Shown here piece after piece: positions 34,998-45,545 of a DNA stretch of 64,000 bases. Position 1 is the stretch's first letter. Each line of letters opens with the position of its first letter. Position numbers and translations under genes: made by a program. Origin of the DNA: Pyropia haitanensis (Eukaryota; Rhodophyta; Bangiophyceae; Bangiales; Bangiaceae); NCBI GenBank assembly GCA_008729055.1, contig SDUX01000006.1, forward strand, positions 2,055,501 to 2,119,500, given 5' to 3'. The notes beneath the pieces were generated by a model. The model worked only from the letters and a program-made list of their open reading frames with translations. It was not told the origin of the DNA and searched no databases.

Positions 34998-36326
34998 CGG
35001 GGGGGGGGAACCGCCGCGCCGGCGAAGCCCCGGCCGGATCGCGCGCCGCGGACACAGCGCACACCCCCCCTCCCTCACGCTGTACGCTGCGCGTGAGCGA
35101 CCCGCCGTCACCCCACCCGTCGCGGCGGCGGCGGCCGCCGCCACCCACCCGACGCGTCACTCGGTGGAGGAGGGGGGGGGGGGGGGGGGGGGGTGGGCAG
35201 GCACAGCCGCCGGCGGGGGCGACGGGGCACGCCCCCACGCCGGCGCGCGTGTGTCGGCGCGCCCGGCGGGCGCCTCGGGATTGGGTGGCCCGGCCCGAGG
35301 CGTGGCGGCGGCGGGCGTGGCGCCGCCCATGCGCACGCCGTGGGCGGGGGGCCGCCGCCCGCACCGCCAGCGTGCGGGCGAACAAACGCCCCCACCCCCC
35401 CCCACCCACAACCCTATGCCTCCCACAGCCCAACCCACCCCTCCCCCCCCCCCCCCCCCCCTATCGCCGCCACGCTCTCATTCCTCTCACCCAACGCCCA
35501 CCCACTCCCCCCCCGTTGTCCCTTGCTGCCCGCTCCGCCGCAACGTGCACGCCGTGGACGCCGGCGGCGAGTGACGGGGCACGCCGGGCGGCGTCATCCT
35601 GCACGACGTGCGGGGGGTCTGACACCGCCGCTGCCACCGCGCCGCCCCTCCCCCGTTCCCGCCCCGCCCCTTTCCTCCGCTGCCACCACCCTCCCCCCTC
35701 CCGGCGGACGCGGTTTGCACACTGGACGGGCGCCACGGGGGCGTTGCGGTCTTTGGCGTGGTGTGCCGCCGCGGGGGGGTGGGGGTGTGCCGCCGCCCCT
35801 CTTCCACCTTGCTGCACGGCGTTTCTCTTCCTCCCCCCCCCCTCCGCCCCCCTCCCCCCCCCTGCCCCCCCCGCCGCTCCACCCTCCTCCCCACCGATTT
35901 CTCCCTCTCGCAGCACCTCTTTTTCGTTGACGTCTGCTTTGGGCGCCCGCGCCCGCCCGCCGGTGGCACGGCGGGTCGGGCTCGTTCCCCCGCGCGGTCG
36001 CGTCATCTACATCTTGGTGGGGAGGGGCGTGAGGGCGGGTGACGCGTCCGCGACCACGACTCCTTGCTACCGCGCTACACGACGTCGCGGCGCTCACCCA
36101 CTTATCCACCCGCCCACGCCGCCCCCACCCCCATTCCACCCATACCCCTCTGTACGGCCGTCTTGCACCGTCGCACCCGCGCCTGCGCGCCACCCTTGTG
36201 CGCGCTTGTTGTCTGGGTTGGGGAGGGGAGTGCTGCTGCCTATTGCCCCCGCGCGCCTCATTGCTCACCGCTGCTCCGCGGCACGTTGACCAGCCGGCGG
36301 AGAGGCACCCCCACTGTGGGCGACGC
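34998..36326. other. Upstream region of the PP2C-like gene
   Basis: 1.3 kb of GC-rich, C-run-rich sequence. Open frames are Pro/Arg low complexity. It likely holds the promoter and 5' UTR of the PP2C-like gene. Confidence 0.4.
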
Positions 36327-38189
36327 ATGGAGCCGTCGGAGGGGATGGAGGTGGTGGCCGAGGAAGCCACCCTCGGCGTCGTCACGTTGGTGGCGCGGAG
36401 GTCGGGGGTGGACGCGCCGGGCGCGGCGGCGGGTCCCCCCCGCCGGGGGCGCGTCACCCCTCACAGCCGACAGCTGAGCGCGGAGGATGGGCTCGTCGGC
36501 GACGGTGTCAGCGGCGGCGTCGGCGGCGGCGGCGGCGGCGTCGGCGGCGGTCTCAGCGACTGTGGGAGCAGCGTAAGTGGGGAGGAGCTCGAGGGCATTG
36601 CGCTCGGCCCGTCGTTTACGTCCGAGGCGGAGGCGGCGCGGCCGCTGGACGGGTCGGGGGAGGGGGGCTCCGCATGGGGTCGCCGCTCCTTCACATCCGC
36701 CTCGTCGACCGCGTCGGCCGCGTCTACCGCGGCGGCCGGCGGAGGCGCGGCGTCGGCGCCCGCGAGCGCCCCGCCCGCTCCCCTGCCCAACACGTGCGCG
36801 ACGTCGGTGGTGGTGGCGCGGCGGCGGCCACCGCCATTGAAGTTGCCCACGTTCTCTTCGCTCCCGTCGCTCGCGTCTCTGTCTGTGAGTGGCGGCAGCA
36901 GGGGCAGCAGCAGCGGTGGTGGCAGCAACGGCGGCGTCCGGTGCGGTGGCGACCCGTCGAGCGCGGGGAACAGCAGCAGCAGCAGCGGCAGCGGCAGCAG
37001 CGGCGAGCTGCGTCGCGCTGGCCAGTCCCCACCGGCCGTTGCCGGCGGCGGCCGCGGTGGTCGGTCACGGCCAGGCGCAGCGGGCAGTCACGCGGGCGTG
37101 CCGCCCGCCTCGCTCCCGCGGCGACAGGCGGCGGGCGTGGCGGTGCGGGCGGGGCTGCTCCACTCGCTGCGGCGGATTGGCTCCCTCGACCGCCACGCGG
37201 TGGTGCTGCGGCCGGCCGAAGACTTTGCCGCTGTCACGGTGACGCGGGGATACGGGCCTGGGGGGGCGGTCGCCGCCGCCACGGCCGCGGCGGTGCTCAT
37301 GGCGGCGGTGCAGCGGCACCTGCGGCTGCCGCCCAGACGGAACAATGCAGACGCGGGCGCGGCGGCGGGCCCCGCGTCGTCGCCGCGGCCCAGCGGGGGG
37401 TCCCCGCTGTCGCGGCGGCCCAGTGGTGGCACCCCAATGTCGCCGCGGGCTCGCGCTGCCGCGGCGGCCGGCCCGCCCTCCCCCACCTCGTCACCGGCGG
37501 ACGTGTCGACGGCCGTCCATTCTGCCTTTGTCGATGCCTCCCTGGCGGTCGATGCTCTCGCTGGGTCGGCTTCGTCGGGGGCGTCGGCCACCCTGGCGGT
37601 CATCCGCGGCGGCCACGTGACGGTGGGCAACGTTGGCGCGATCATGTGTTTCCTTGCCACCCCCCCGGCGTCGTCGGCGCCTGCTGGCACCCCCCACACG
37701 GTTCACACGCTGAGCACCTCCCACACGCCTCAGTGCCCTGTGGAGCGGGAGCGCATCGCTGCGGCGGGCGGGCGCACCCGGCGAGGCCACGTCCTCGCTG
37801 GCCACGGCGGGGCGGCGGTGGGCGTCAGCCGGCTGCTCGGCGCGGGGGGTCTCCGGCCGGGCGGGGTCATCCAGCTCCCCGACGTGGCGTCCGTGCCCAT
37901 CTCGCGTGCCGCGGCGGCCGCGGGGGGGGGCGTCCGGGTGGTGGTGGTCGCTGCTGACGTGGAGTGCTGGACGGGCGTGGCCGACGGCAACGTGACGGGG
38001 TGCCTCGGGCGGGTGCTGGCGGCCGCGGCGGCCGGCAAGGGCTGCGGGGTGGGAGGGGGGGGGGGTAGCGGGGGAGACCGCATCGCCGACGGCGTGCGCG
38101 CCGCGGCGGACGGGGTGGGCGGCCTCGTGTGGGGGGCGGGTGGTCAGGTCGACGACGCGACGGTGGCGGTGCTGCACTCTCGGTGGTAG
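36327..38189 (+). CDS. PP2C-like protein with degenerate metal-site motifs (probable pseudophosphatase)
   Basis: 620 aa, start MEPSEGMEVV at 36327. The first ~270 residues are Ser/Gly-rich and probably disordered. From about residue 270 the order of motifs follows the PPM/PP2C phosphatase fold: EDFAAVTVTRGYGPGG (300s) where PP2C has ...DGHGG; SGASATLAVIRGGHVTVGNVGAI (438) where PP2C has GSTA...ANVGDSR; LSTSHTPQCPVERERIAAAGG matching L(S)xDHxP...ExxRI...GG; VSRLLG matching SRAxGD; PDVASVPI; VVVVAADVE (542-546) where PP2C has ASDG; and DDATVAVL (609-616) where PP2C has DNxT. The aspartate of DGHGG and that of GDS are gone, while those of SDG and DN seem kept. Loss of the DGHGG aspartate should prevent normal two-metal catalysis, so a regulatory or binding role is likely. 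Confidence 0.75.
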   Translation: MEPSEGMEVVAEEATLGVVTLVARRSGVDAPGAAAGPPRRGRVTPHSRQLSAEDGLVGDGVSGGVGGGGGGVGGGLSDCGSSVSGEELEGIALGPSFTSEAEAARPLDGSGEGGSAWGRRSFTSASSTASAASTAAAGGGAASAPASAPPAPLPNTCATSVVVARRRPPPLKLPTFSSLPSLASLSVSGGSRGSSSGGGSNGGVRCGGDPSSAGNSSSSSGSGSSGELRRAGQSPPAVAGGGRGGRSRPGAAGSHAGVPPASLPRRQAAGVAVRAGLLHSLRRIGSLDRHAVVLRPAEDFAAVTVTRGYGPGGAVAAATAAAVLMAAVQRHLRLPPRRNNADAGAAAGPASSPRPSGGSPLSRRPSGGTPMSPRARAAAAAGPPSPTSSPADVSTAVHSAFVDASLAVDALAGSASSGASATLAVIRGGHVTVGNVGAIMCFLATPPASSAPAGTPHTVHTLSTSHTPQCPVERERIAAAGGRTRRGHVLAGHGGAAVGVSRLLGAGGLRPGGVIQLPDVASVPISRAAAAAGGGVRVVVVAADVECWTGVADGNVTGCLGRVLAAAAAGKGCGVGGGGGSGGDRIADGVRAAADGVGGLVWGAGGQVDDATVAVLHSRW

Positions 38190-39511
38190 CGGTCTTGGGG
38201 GGATAGGGAACTGGGGCGGGGGGGGTTAAGAAACACGTCAGCGCAGGGGATGGGGTCTCCTGCCTGGTCCCTTATTCGCGCACTCTGGTGGCCGGGAGGG
38301 CGGAGGAGGGGAGGCTGCCGGCGGCGGCGGTCCCTCCCGTGTTTCCCGTTCCTCGTCGTGCCCCTATGGAGGCTCCTACTCCAGCGCCGCCCCCGTGAGC
38401 ACCTGACAGTCGGGACTTTTCAGCCGGCGCACGACTGCGCGGGCGTCCGCGTCGCCGGTGGGACTCTGAAGGGGGGAGGATCGGACGGGGAAGAGGTCTT
38501 CCCCCCGGGGTGAAGAAGTTCTTCCCTCGGGGGGAAGAAGATGTCCCTCCGGGGGGAAGAAGTTTTTCCCCCGGGGGAGGCGGAGGTCTTCCTCCCATTC
38601 GTTGGTCGCACCGTCAGCCCGGATCATGTCATGGACGGCGCGGGCGCGGACACGGTCGCGGCCGCGCCACTGTATTCCCCCCCACTGCCGGCCGAGGCGC
38701 GCCCCTGCAACGCTCCGACCTTCCCTGAAAGAGATGTCACATTGGACTGTTTGGTGCACACTGTATTCATGAATGAAATGCCAACACCACAATTGTGACG
38801 GCGAATAAAAAATAACAGAAGAAACTTGCCATCGGGACCCACGGCGCGCGAGGAAGGGGGCGGCCGTCCACGGCAGACCCCTCGAGACGGACACACCGCC
38901 GCTGCCACGACGCGCGGGTCGTCCCCGGCCGGCGCCACCCGCGTTGGGTCTACCTCGCGCGCGTCGGCCGGCGGAGCGGCCGGCGGGGATGGCCCCGTCG
39001 CGTCCACCTCCTTGACCCGCACGCGAACGGCGCCATCGCCGCCGCTCAGCCGCTCTTAGGTACCACACCACGGTGGTGGTCGCGGCGACGGCTGCGGCGG
39101 CGCGCCAGCCACGGCACACCGAGGCGCGCCAGCAGCCGCGCCCGGTAGGACTAGCGGCCTCCCCAGGACGCGCCAGCCGCGACGCTGGCCGCCACGCCAA
39201 GGGGCGAGCTCGCCGACGCGGCAGCAGACCGCCGCGGGCGTGCCAGCACGGGCTCCCCCGCGGTTGCCATGCCCCGCTCGTCCATGTAGCGGGTGCGCGG
39301 CGCGCACGCCTCCGCCCTCCCCCTCGACACCCCATCAGATCAGAGTGAAGACAACACCAGCTCGCTGGGCGGATGGGAGCGGGCCACCAATCCACCCAGC
39401 TCCCGCACCCCTCCCCCAGCCCTTCCACGGCAGAGACCCAGTGGAAGCACTCCCTCCCTTTCGCGCACCATCCCGCGCGTACGCCGCGCCGCGCTGTCTG
39501 GTCGGCCGCCA
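38190..39511. other. Convergent intergenic region with minisatellite
   Basis: 1.3 kb between convergent genes. It contains a 23-bp minisatellite at 38490-38578 and an AT-richer patch at 38720-38820. No gene seen. Confidence 0.45.
38490..38578. repeat. Four-copy minisatellite, unit ~23 bp
   Basis: Four imperfect copies of GAAGAAGTTCTTCCCTCGGGG-type sequence in tandem. Each unit contains the near palindrome GAAGAAGTTCTTC, so the array could fold into hairpins. Confidence 0.85.
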
Positions 39512-41127
39512 TCAGCCCCCTCCCCCCGCCCCCGACGGCATCCCCCCACCCCCATCCCGATGTACTGTCGACCCCGCCGCGGCCGCCGCCGTCGCGGCGG
39601 CCGCCGCCGCGGCCTGGGCCTCGTTCAACACCCCCCGCGCCGCCATGACGCCCGCCGCCGACGACTCGACGACCGCCCGGCACGTGGCGAGCGCGGCGTT
39701 GGCCTTGGCGGCCGCCGCCTCCACCTGGTCGAGCACCCGCGTGTGAGCGGCGAGCTTGGCCATCGCCGCCGACAGGCCCGCGCCGGCCATCTCGACCGAT
39801 TGGGCGGCCGCCGCGGGGGAGCTCCCCGCCACGGCCGGCGGCGGGCCCAGGGACCCACCGGGCGGGTGGGGGGGGGCCGGCCCAGCCCACCATTGGCGGG
39901 GTGGTGGGGGGGGAGGCTCGCCACCACCACCCCACCGGGGGGGGGCAGGTGCGCCAGCGACCCTAGCCCCGCGCCGGTGGGGGGCACGCCGGCAGCCGCC
40001 GCCGCCGCCGCCGCCGCCGCCGCGTGCGCGTGCGCCGTAGCCGACGCGTGGGCGGCCGCGTGGCTGGCTGCCTGCGAGTGGTGAGGGAGCGACGACCGGT
40101 GGCCGCCGCCGCCGCTGCTGGCAGGGTAATGGAGGCTGCTGCCACCGCCGCCGCCGCCACCGCTGCTGCCGCCGCCACCGCCGCCGCCACCGACGCTATA
40201 CGGCCCTTGGCGGGGGCGCTTGGCGACGTGCGCAACGCCTGGCGGTGGCGCGTACGCGTTGCCGGATGGGAGGTGCCCCCTGCCACCACCCATGCCGCTG
40301 CCGCCGCCGCCGCCACCGCCACCCGCACTGCCGCTGCCGCTGCCGCCCCCGTTGCCCATGCCGAGGGAGGATGTGGGGCTCAGTGGCGGCAGCGCCGCGC
40401 CCCCACCCGCCTCTCCCGCTGCGGTTGTCGAGACGGCCGCGCCTGCCGCGGCGCCCTTGACCCCCCCCCGGATGAACATGCCGTACCGGTCAGCTCCTCC
40501 TCCATTGCCGGCAGCTGCCGCGCCGCCGGCCCGGCCCGGGGCCGCGTCCCACGGGGGCCCTCCCCCTCCCCCTCCCAGGCCATGGACACCGAGGTGGCCG
40601 CTCCCCCCTCCTCCCCCCCCATCCACCCCATCGCCCGTGCCGTCGTCCGCGCCCGCGCCCACTAGCGCATCCCCCTCATCCGCACCCCCTCCCCCGCCCC
40701 CCCCCTCTCCGTCCTCCGCCCCCGCTCCCCCCCCTCCTCCAGCCGCCGCCGCCCGTGACGCCGCCGCTGCGGCCGCCACCACCGCCGCGCGCTCGGTCAT
40801 GGGCAGCACCAGCACCGGCCGGGCGCCGCGGACGAGCCGCTTGCGTGGCACCCCCCGCCCGCTGATGGTGAGCGCCTTGTCCCCAAAGTGGCACCCACAC
40901 ACGCGGATGTCGAGCACCCCCCGCCGGGACTGCGGCACCTGCAGCGCATCGCACCAGGCGGCGCGCTCCGCAGCGGGGACGGGGACGTGGAAAAAGGCCG
41001 CGTTGGGGCACACGTGCGACGGGACGGCCGCGCCCGCCGGCGGCCGCCGCCCAGAGGGGGTGAGGTGAAAGGGGAGGGCGTGCGATCGGCAGCGGCAGCC
41101 CGCCGCGACGCATATGCACTTGACCAT
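39512..41127 (-). CDS. THAP-type zinc-finger protein with Gly-rich middle and helical C terminus
   Basis: The N terminus fits a THAP DNA-binding domain: the zinc pair C6-x4-C11 (CVAAGC), FFHVPVP (the F-x-F/P element), ERAAWCDAL with the invariant Trp58, the second zinc pair C77-x2-H80 in VCGCHF, then RKRLVRGARPVLVLP resembling the closing L-x-x-x-A-V-P-T box. The spacing between zinc pairs is longer than usual because of an insertion at residues about 12-40. Residues about 120-400 are Gly/Ala/Ser low complexity with GMFIRGGVKG and KRPRQGPYSV islands. The last ~100 residues (MAGAGLSAAMAKLAAHTRVL, then VEAAAAKANAALATCRAV) look like an Ala-rich helix or coiled coil, and lie in another frame after the G run at 39868-39876. 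THAP proteins bind DNA in transcription control or derive from P-element-type transposases. No transposase domain is seen here. Confidence 0.75.
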
Positions 41128-42663
41128 GGGGGCGGCGCCGCCACGGGCAGGGGGAGACTATGGTGGAGAGGGGAGATGGGAGGGGGGGGGCGAGGGAGGC
41201 GGGGAAGAAGGAAGCAGCGTGGGGGATAGGGGCGATAGGGAGGGGAGCGGGAGCGGACGGGGGGGAAGATAGGATGAGGGGAGACCCCGCGGTACGGCTG
41301 TGGACGCGTCAGACCCGCGGAAGCGGTCAAAGGGGCGGCCACCAGCGGATTCGTGAGGGGGCGCGCCGAAACGGGAGCGCGACGCGCTGGTGCGGCGCGG
41401 CGTGCCGGCGGCTGGGGGGGGGGGGAGGTGGGCGGAAGTGAGGGTCACCCACGGTGGGAGCTGGGGGGGGGGAGGAGGGAGCGGCGGGCGAGAGCGGCGG
41501 CGCGTCCCCCCGGCCGAGCGCGCGCGCGGCCGGCCGGGGTGCGCGGGGTGCGGGGCGCGGCAGTGGCCAGCCGCTGCGGGGGGGCCACGCTGGCCGCCGG
41601 CGTTGCGCTGGCGCGCCTCGCCCCCGCCGTTGAGGGGGGAGGGGGGGGGGGGGGAAGGAGGTCGGCGGCGGCGGCGGCGGGGGGGGGGTAGAGGGGGGGG
41701 GGTAGGCCGTCGGGGTGCGCGCGTGACAGTCGCTGCCTGCTGGGCGGTGGCGGCAGGCGGCCGCCGCGGCCGTGCGCTGGGCGGCGTGGGGGGTGCCTGC
41801 GCGCGGGCGCCGCGGATCGAGGGGCGGCGGCGGGCGCCACCGACGCGGCCAGCGGCCTCTGCGCGGGGGGTGTGGCTCTCGCGTGTACCTTTATTGTTTC
41901 ATTTTGTGCTCCTTTGTTTCTGTTTTCCGCTTGGGCAGCCGCGCTGCCCGCAGCGTGGTGACACCATGGCCAGTGGGCGCGCTGGAGGGGGGGGTGGGTC
42001 GACCCGGCCGGGGTCGGGGTCCCCAGCGTCAACACGGGATTGGGTGGGCCGCGCCCGTGGGAGCGGGGCGCGCATCTGCGGCAGCCAATGGGGTACGATC
42101 ATCGAGTCGAAGATCCGGTGGCCGCGTCTCGGATCCGTGGAGCGGTGCCCTGACGGGAGCCGCGGTTGTTGCAGCCACCGTTGTGCCGCAAACTTGGCGG
42201 CTTGTCTCGTTCCTCGTACTGTACAAACAGATTCTGTGGAATGGGTCAATTGAAATGCATCACGGACACAAACAATTGGATCTGCTGCGCGCACGCGCAG
42301 TCTGTAGGCGCGCGCATCGGTGTGGGTGTGTGCAAGCCTGCAAACCAACGTCTCGGTGCCGCAGCGTCCCACCGGGTTCGACCACAGCGACGGACGCCTC
42401 GCCGCGCCCGTGCACCGGCCGCCGAGCCGCCTCGGCTCGACTGCCGGCAGCCGCGTGGCCGGCGGGGGGGGGCGGTTGCCGCGTCTTGCGCCCCCCCCGA
42501 GACAGAACCGTCGCGGCGCTTGTCCCGGCCACGCCGGCCGCCGGTCGGCCAGACGGAGGCGGCCGCGCCGCGGGACGCCCCCCGCCCCGGCCGGCCGGCC
42601 GCCGTGACGGCCGCGCCGGCGCGGCCGCCCGCGCCGCGCCGCGCCGCTGCTGGCGCGGCGCCC
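41128..42663. other. Intergenic region between divergent THAP and ceramidase-like genes
   Basis: 1.5 kb likely to hold two divergent promoters. It is very G-rich on + between 41160 and 41720 and more balanced at 41880-42330. No gene seen. Confidence 0.45.
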
Positions 42664-42725
42664 ATGGCGGGCGGGCCCCCACCGCCGCCGCCCGTCGGCA
42701 GCCGCGCGCGACGGCCGCGGCCCGC

Positions 42726-42785
<60 letters not shown>

Positions 42786-43050
42786 ACCCCGCTTTGCTCC
42801 CGCCGCCGCCGCCGCCGCGGCCGGCCGCGGCGGCGGGCGCGTATCGGCTGCCGCCGCCGCCGCGGCGGCCGGCGGCCGCCGCGACGGCACGCCACGCCGC
42901 CGGTCGGCCGCCGCCGCCGCCGCGACCGCCGCGGCGGTGGCGGTGGCGGCGGTGGTGGCGGCGGCCGCGGCGGCCGCTGCGCTGCGCGCCGCCGCGGCGG
43001 CGGCCGCCGCCGCGGCGGTGCGGTCGCTGCGGTGGCGCCGCGCGGGCGCC

Positions 43051-43093
<43 letters not shown>

Positions 43094-43319
43094 GCCGCCG
43101 GCAGCCGCCGCCAGTGGCGTGGGCGGTGGGGACGGCCAAGGTGGACATCACCCCGGCCGCGCCCGTCTGGCTGGCAGGCTTTGCCGCCCGCACCGCGGCG
43201 GCCAACGTGTCGGCGGTGGGGAGCTCGCGGCTGTACGCGCGGGCGCTCGCCCTCCGCTCGCCGCTGCCGTGTGGGCGGCCCGCCGGGGGGGGGGGGGGGT
43301 GCCCCCAGAGGATGGCGAC

Positions 43320-43360
<41 letters not shown>

Positions 43361-44939
43361 CGGTGGTGGGGGTGGGGGTGGTGGCGACAACGTTGGCGGG
43401 CGCGCGCCGCCGTGCACGCTGCTGCTGCTGGCGGTTGACCTCATTGGCGGCGCGCCCGCCACGGCCGCCGGCGTGCGCGCCCGCCTCGCCGCCGGCGGCC
43501 ACCGCCTCCCCCGCCCCGCGGTGCACGTTGTCTACTCGCACACGCACTCGGGCCCCGCCGTCGGGTCGCACCTGGCCGCGCTGCGGCCCGCCGGCGGCGC
43601 CGTCGAGGCCGCCGTCGCCGCCGCCCACGAGGCGCTGATGGCCGGCGTCGCCGCCGCGGGCGCCGCCGCGCTCGACCGCCTCGGCGGCGGGGGGGGGGCG
43701 GCCCACACGCTGCACCACGCGGTGGGGGCGGTGGCGCTGGGCGTCAACCGGGGGCCCCCGGCCGCGGGGGGGGGTACCGCCGCCGCCGCCGCCACGGCCG
43801 GCGGCCGGGCGGCCGGCCACCGCGGCCGCGTCGACGACACGGTGCCGGTGCTGGTCGTCCGCGCGGCCGCCGCGGCGGCGCCGCCCGGCGGCGCCGCGGC
43901 GGCGGCGGGCCCGCCCGTGGCGGTCGTCTATGGCTACGCCGCCCACGCGACGGTGGTGACGCCGCCCCCGCCCGGCGCGCCCGCCGCCGGCTACGACGCC
44001 GACTACCCGGGCGTGGCGAGCGACGCGGTCGAGGCGGGCCTGGCGTCGCCGCGGGGCGGCGCGGGCCCGCCCGTCGCGCTCTACGTGCCGGGCGCGGGGG
44101 GGGACGTGAACGTCGCGCCCCGCGGGGGGGTGCCGCGGGCGGTCGCCGCGGGGCGGGCGCTCGCGGCGGCGGTGCTCGCGGCGGTCGCCACCACCGCCGC
44201 CGACGGCGGCGGTGGCGGCCGCGACAGTGGCAGCGGCAGCGGCGGCGGTACCGGCGGCGGCAATGGCAGCGGCGGTGGCGGCCGGGCTGGCATTGCCGGC
44301 GGCCGGCCGCTGCCCGCCACCGCCGCCGCCGCGTGGTCCACCATCCCGCTGCCGTACGCCGCGACCGTCCCCGCCGCGACGCTCCGCCGCCGCGCCCGCC
44401 GCGGCGGCGTCGACGGCGCGGGCGCGGCGGCGGCGGTGCGGGCGCTGCCGCCGGGCGCGGCGGCGAGCGCGGCGGCCTACCCGCTGGGCGTCGGCGTGTG
44501 GGTGCTGGGGGGGGTGCGGCTGGCGCTGCTGGGGGGGGAGCCCACCGTCGGCTACGCCCACATCCTGGCGGGCAAGGGAGGGGGGGCGGCGGGCGTGCCG
44601 GCGGCGGCAACGACGGCGGCGGCGGTGGACTGGGTGGTGGGCTACGTTGACGACGTGGTCGGCTACGTGGGCGACCCGGCGGTGCTCGCGGGGGGGGGGC
44701 GGGAGGGCAGCCTCCGCGCGGCGGTCTACTATGGCCTGCCCGAGCGGTGGGCGCCGACCGCGCCGGCGGTGCTCGTCGACGCGGTGCGGGCCATGGCCGC
44801 GGCGCTGGCAGAGGGGGCCACGGGTCCTGCCGGCGGTGCCGACGGCCGGCGGAGCACCGCCGGCCAGCAGGGGGCGACGCACCAAGACGCAAGCAAGGGA
44901 GAGAGAAAAGGGATGGGAGCGGTGGACAGGGAGCGCTAA
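42664..44939 (+). CDS. Neutral/alkaline ceramidase-like hydrolase, frame broken at a G15 run
   Basis: The N-terminal part (start ATG 42664, MAGGPPPPPP) is an Ala-rich stretch that may include a membrane anchor. The family domain opens with AVGTAKVDITPAAPVWLAGF and LYARALALRS, as in neutral/alkaline non-lysosomal ceramidase-type proteins. After the G run at 43285-43299 the frame shifts and continues TLLLLAVDLIGG, the zinc motif HTHSGP (43539-43556), VYGYAAHATVV with the next zinc histidine (codon 43944-43946), DYPGVASDAVEAGL, and PGAGGDVNVAP. At the position of the catalytic Ser in GDVSP of classical ceramidases there is Asn (codon 44109-44111). The C-terminal part has LLGGEPTVGYAHILAG, resembling the conserved Glu region. 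It probably hydrolyses an amide or ester of a lipid or related substrate, or is a diverged relative; ceramidase activity is not assured. Confidence 0.75.
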
Positions 44940-45025
44940 AAAAAAGACACACACACACACACAGAAAAAAAGAGGGAGGCAAAGGACGGCACGGAAAAGA
45001 GGCGAGCGCAGAGAGAGAGCAGAGA

Positions 45026-45071
<46 letters not shown>

Positions 45072-45545
45072 GAAAAAGCACCAGCGGCGGGGGCGGCAAG
45101 CCCCAGGCCAACCCACGGCGCGCGCCACCGGCGCGCCGTGCGGGTCCCGCCAACCGCCACGGCGACGGCGGCGCGTGCCGCCGCGGCGTCCGCGGGCGCC
45201 GCGGTGGCTTGACAAAAACGCGCACGGCGCCGGCGGTCTGGCCGCGCGGGCCCGCCAACGACCGCCAGTCCGCGCCCCGTGGGCGCGGCCGCCGCCCACG
45301 CCCGCGGCGGGCGGGTGCGGGTGGCCAGCGCAGCAGAGGCGGGGGGGGACGCCACGGCCCAGCCGCCAGCAGGGCGCACGCGCCAGCGGCAGCGGCGTTC
45401 CCCCTCCCGGGCCACGCCCCGCACTTGCTGCCCACACACACACACACAAAACAAAAAAAAAGGGAAAAATACCGAGAAAGGAGAAAAACAACGCAGCCAC
45501 GCGTGACCAGCGGCGGCGGCGTTGCGTACACCCCGTGCCCGCGCG
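44940..45545. repeat. Convergent spacer with (CA)n microsatellites
   Basis: Spacer between two convergent genes. It holds three (CA)n tracts at about 44947-44961, 45028-45065 and 45434-45448, each beside A-rich runs. These A/CA-rich patches probably lie in the 3' UTRs. The GC-rich middle (45085-45420) has no supported gene. Confidence 0.75.
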
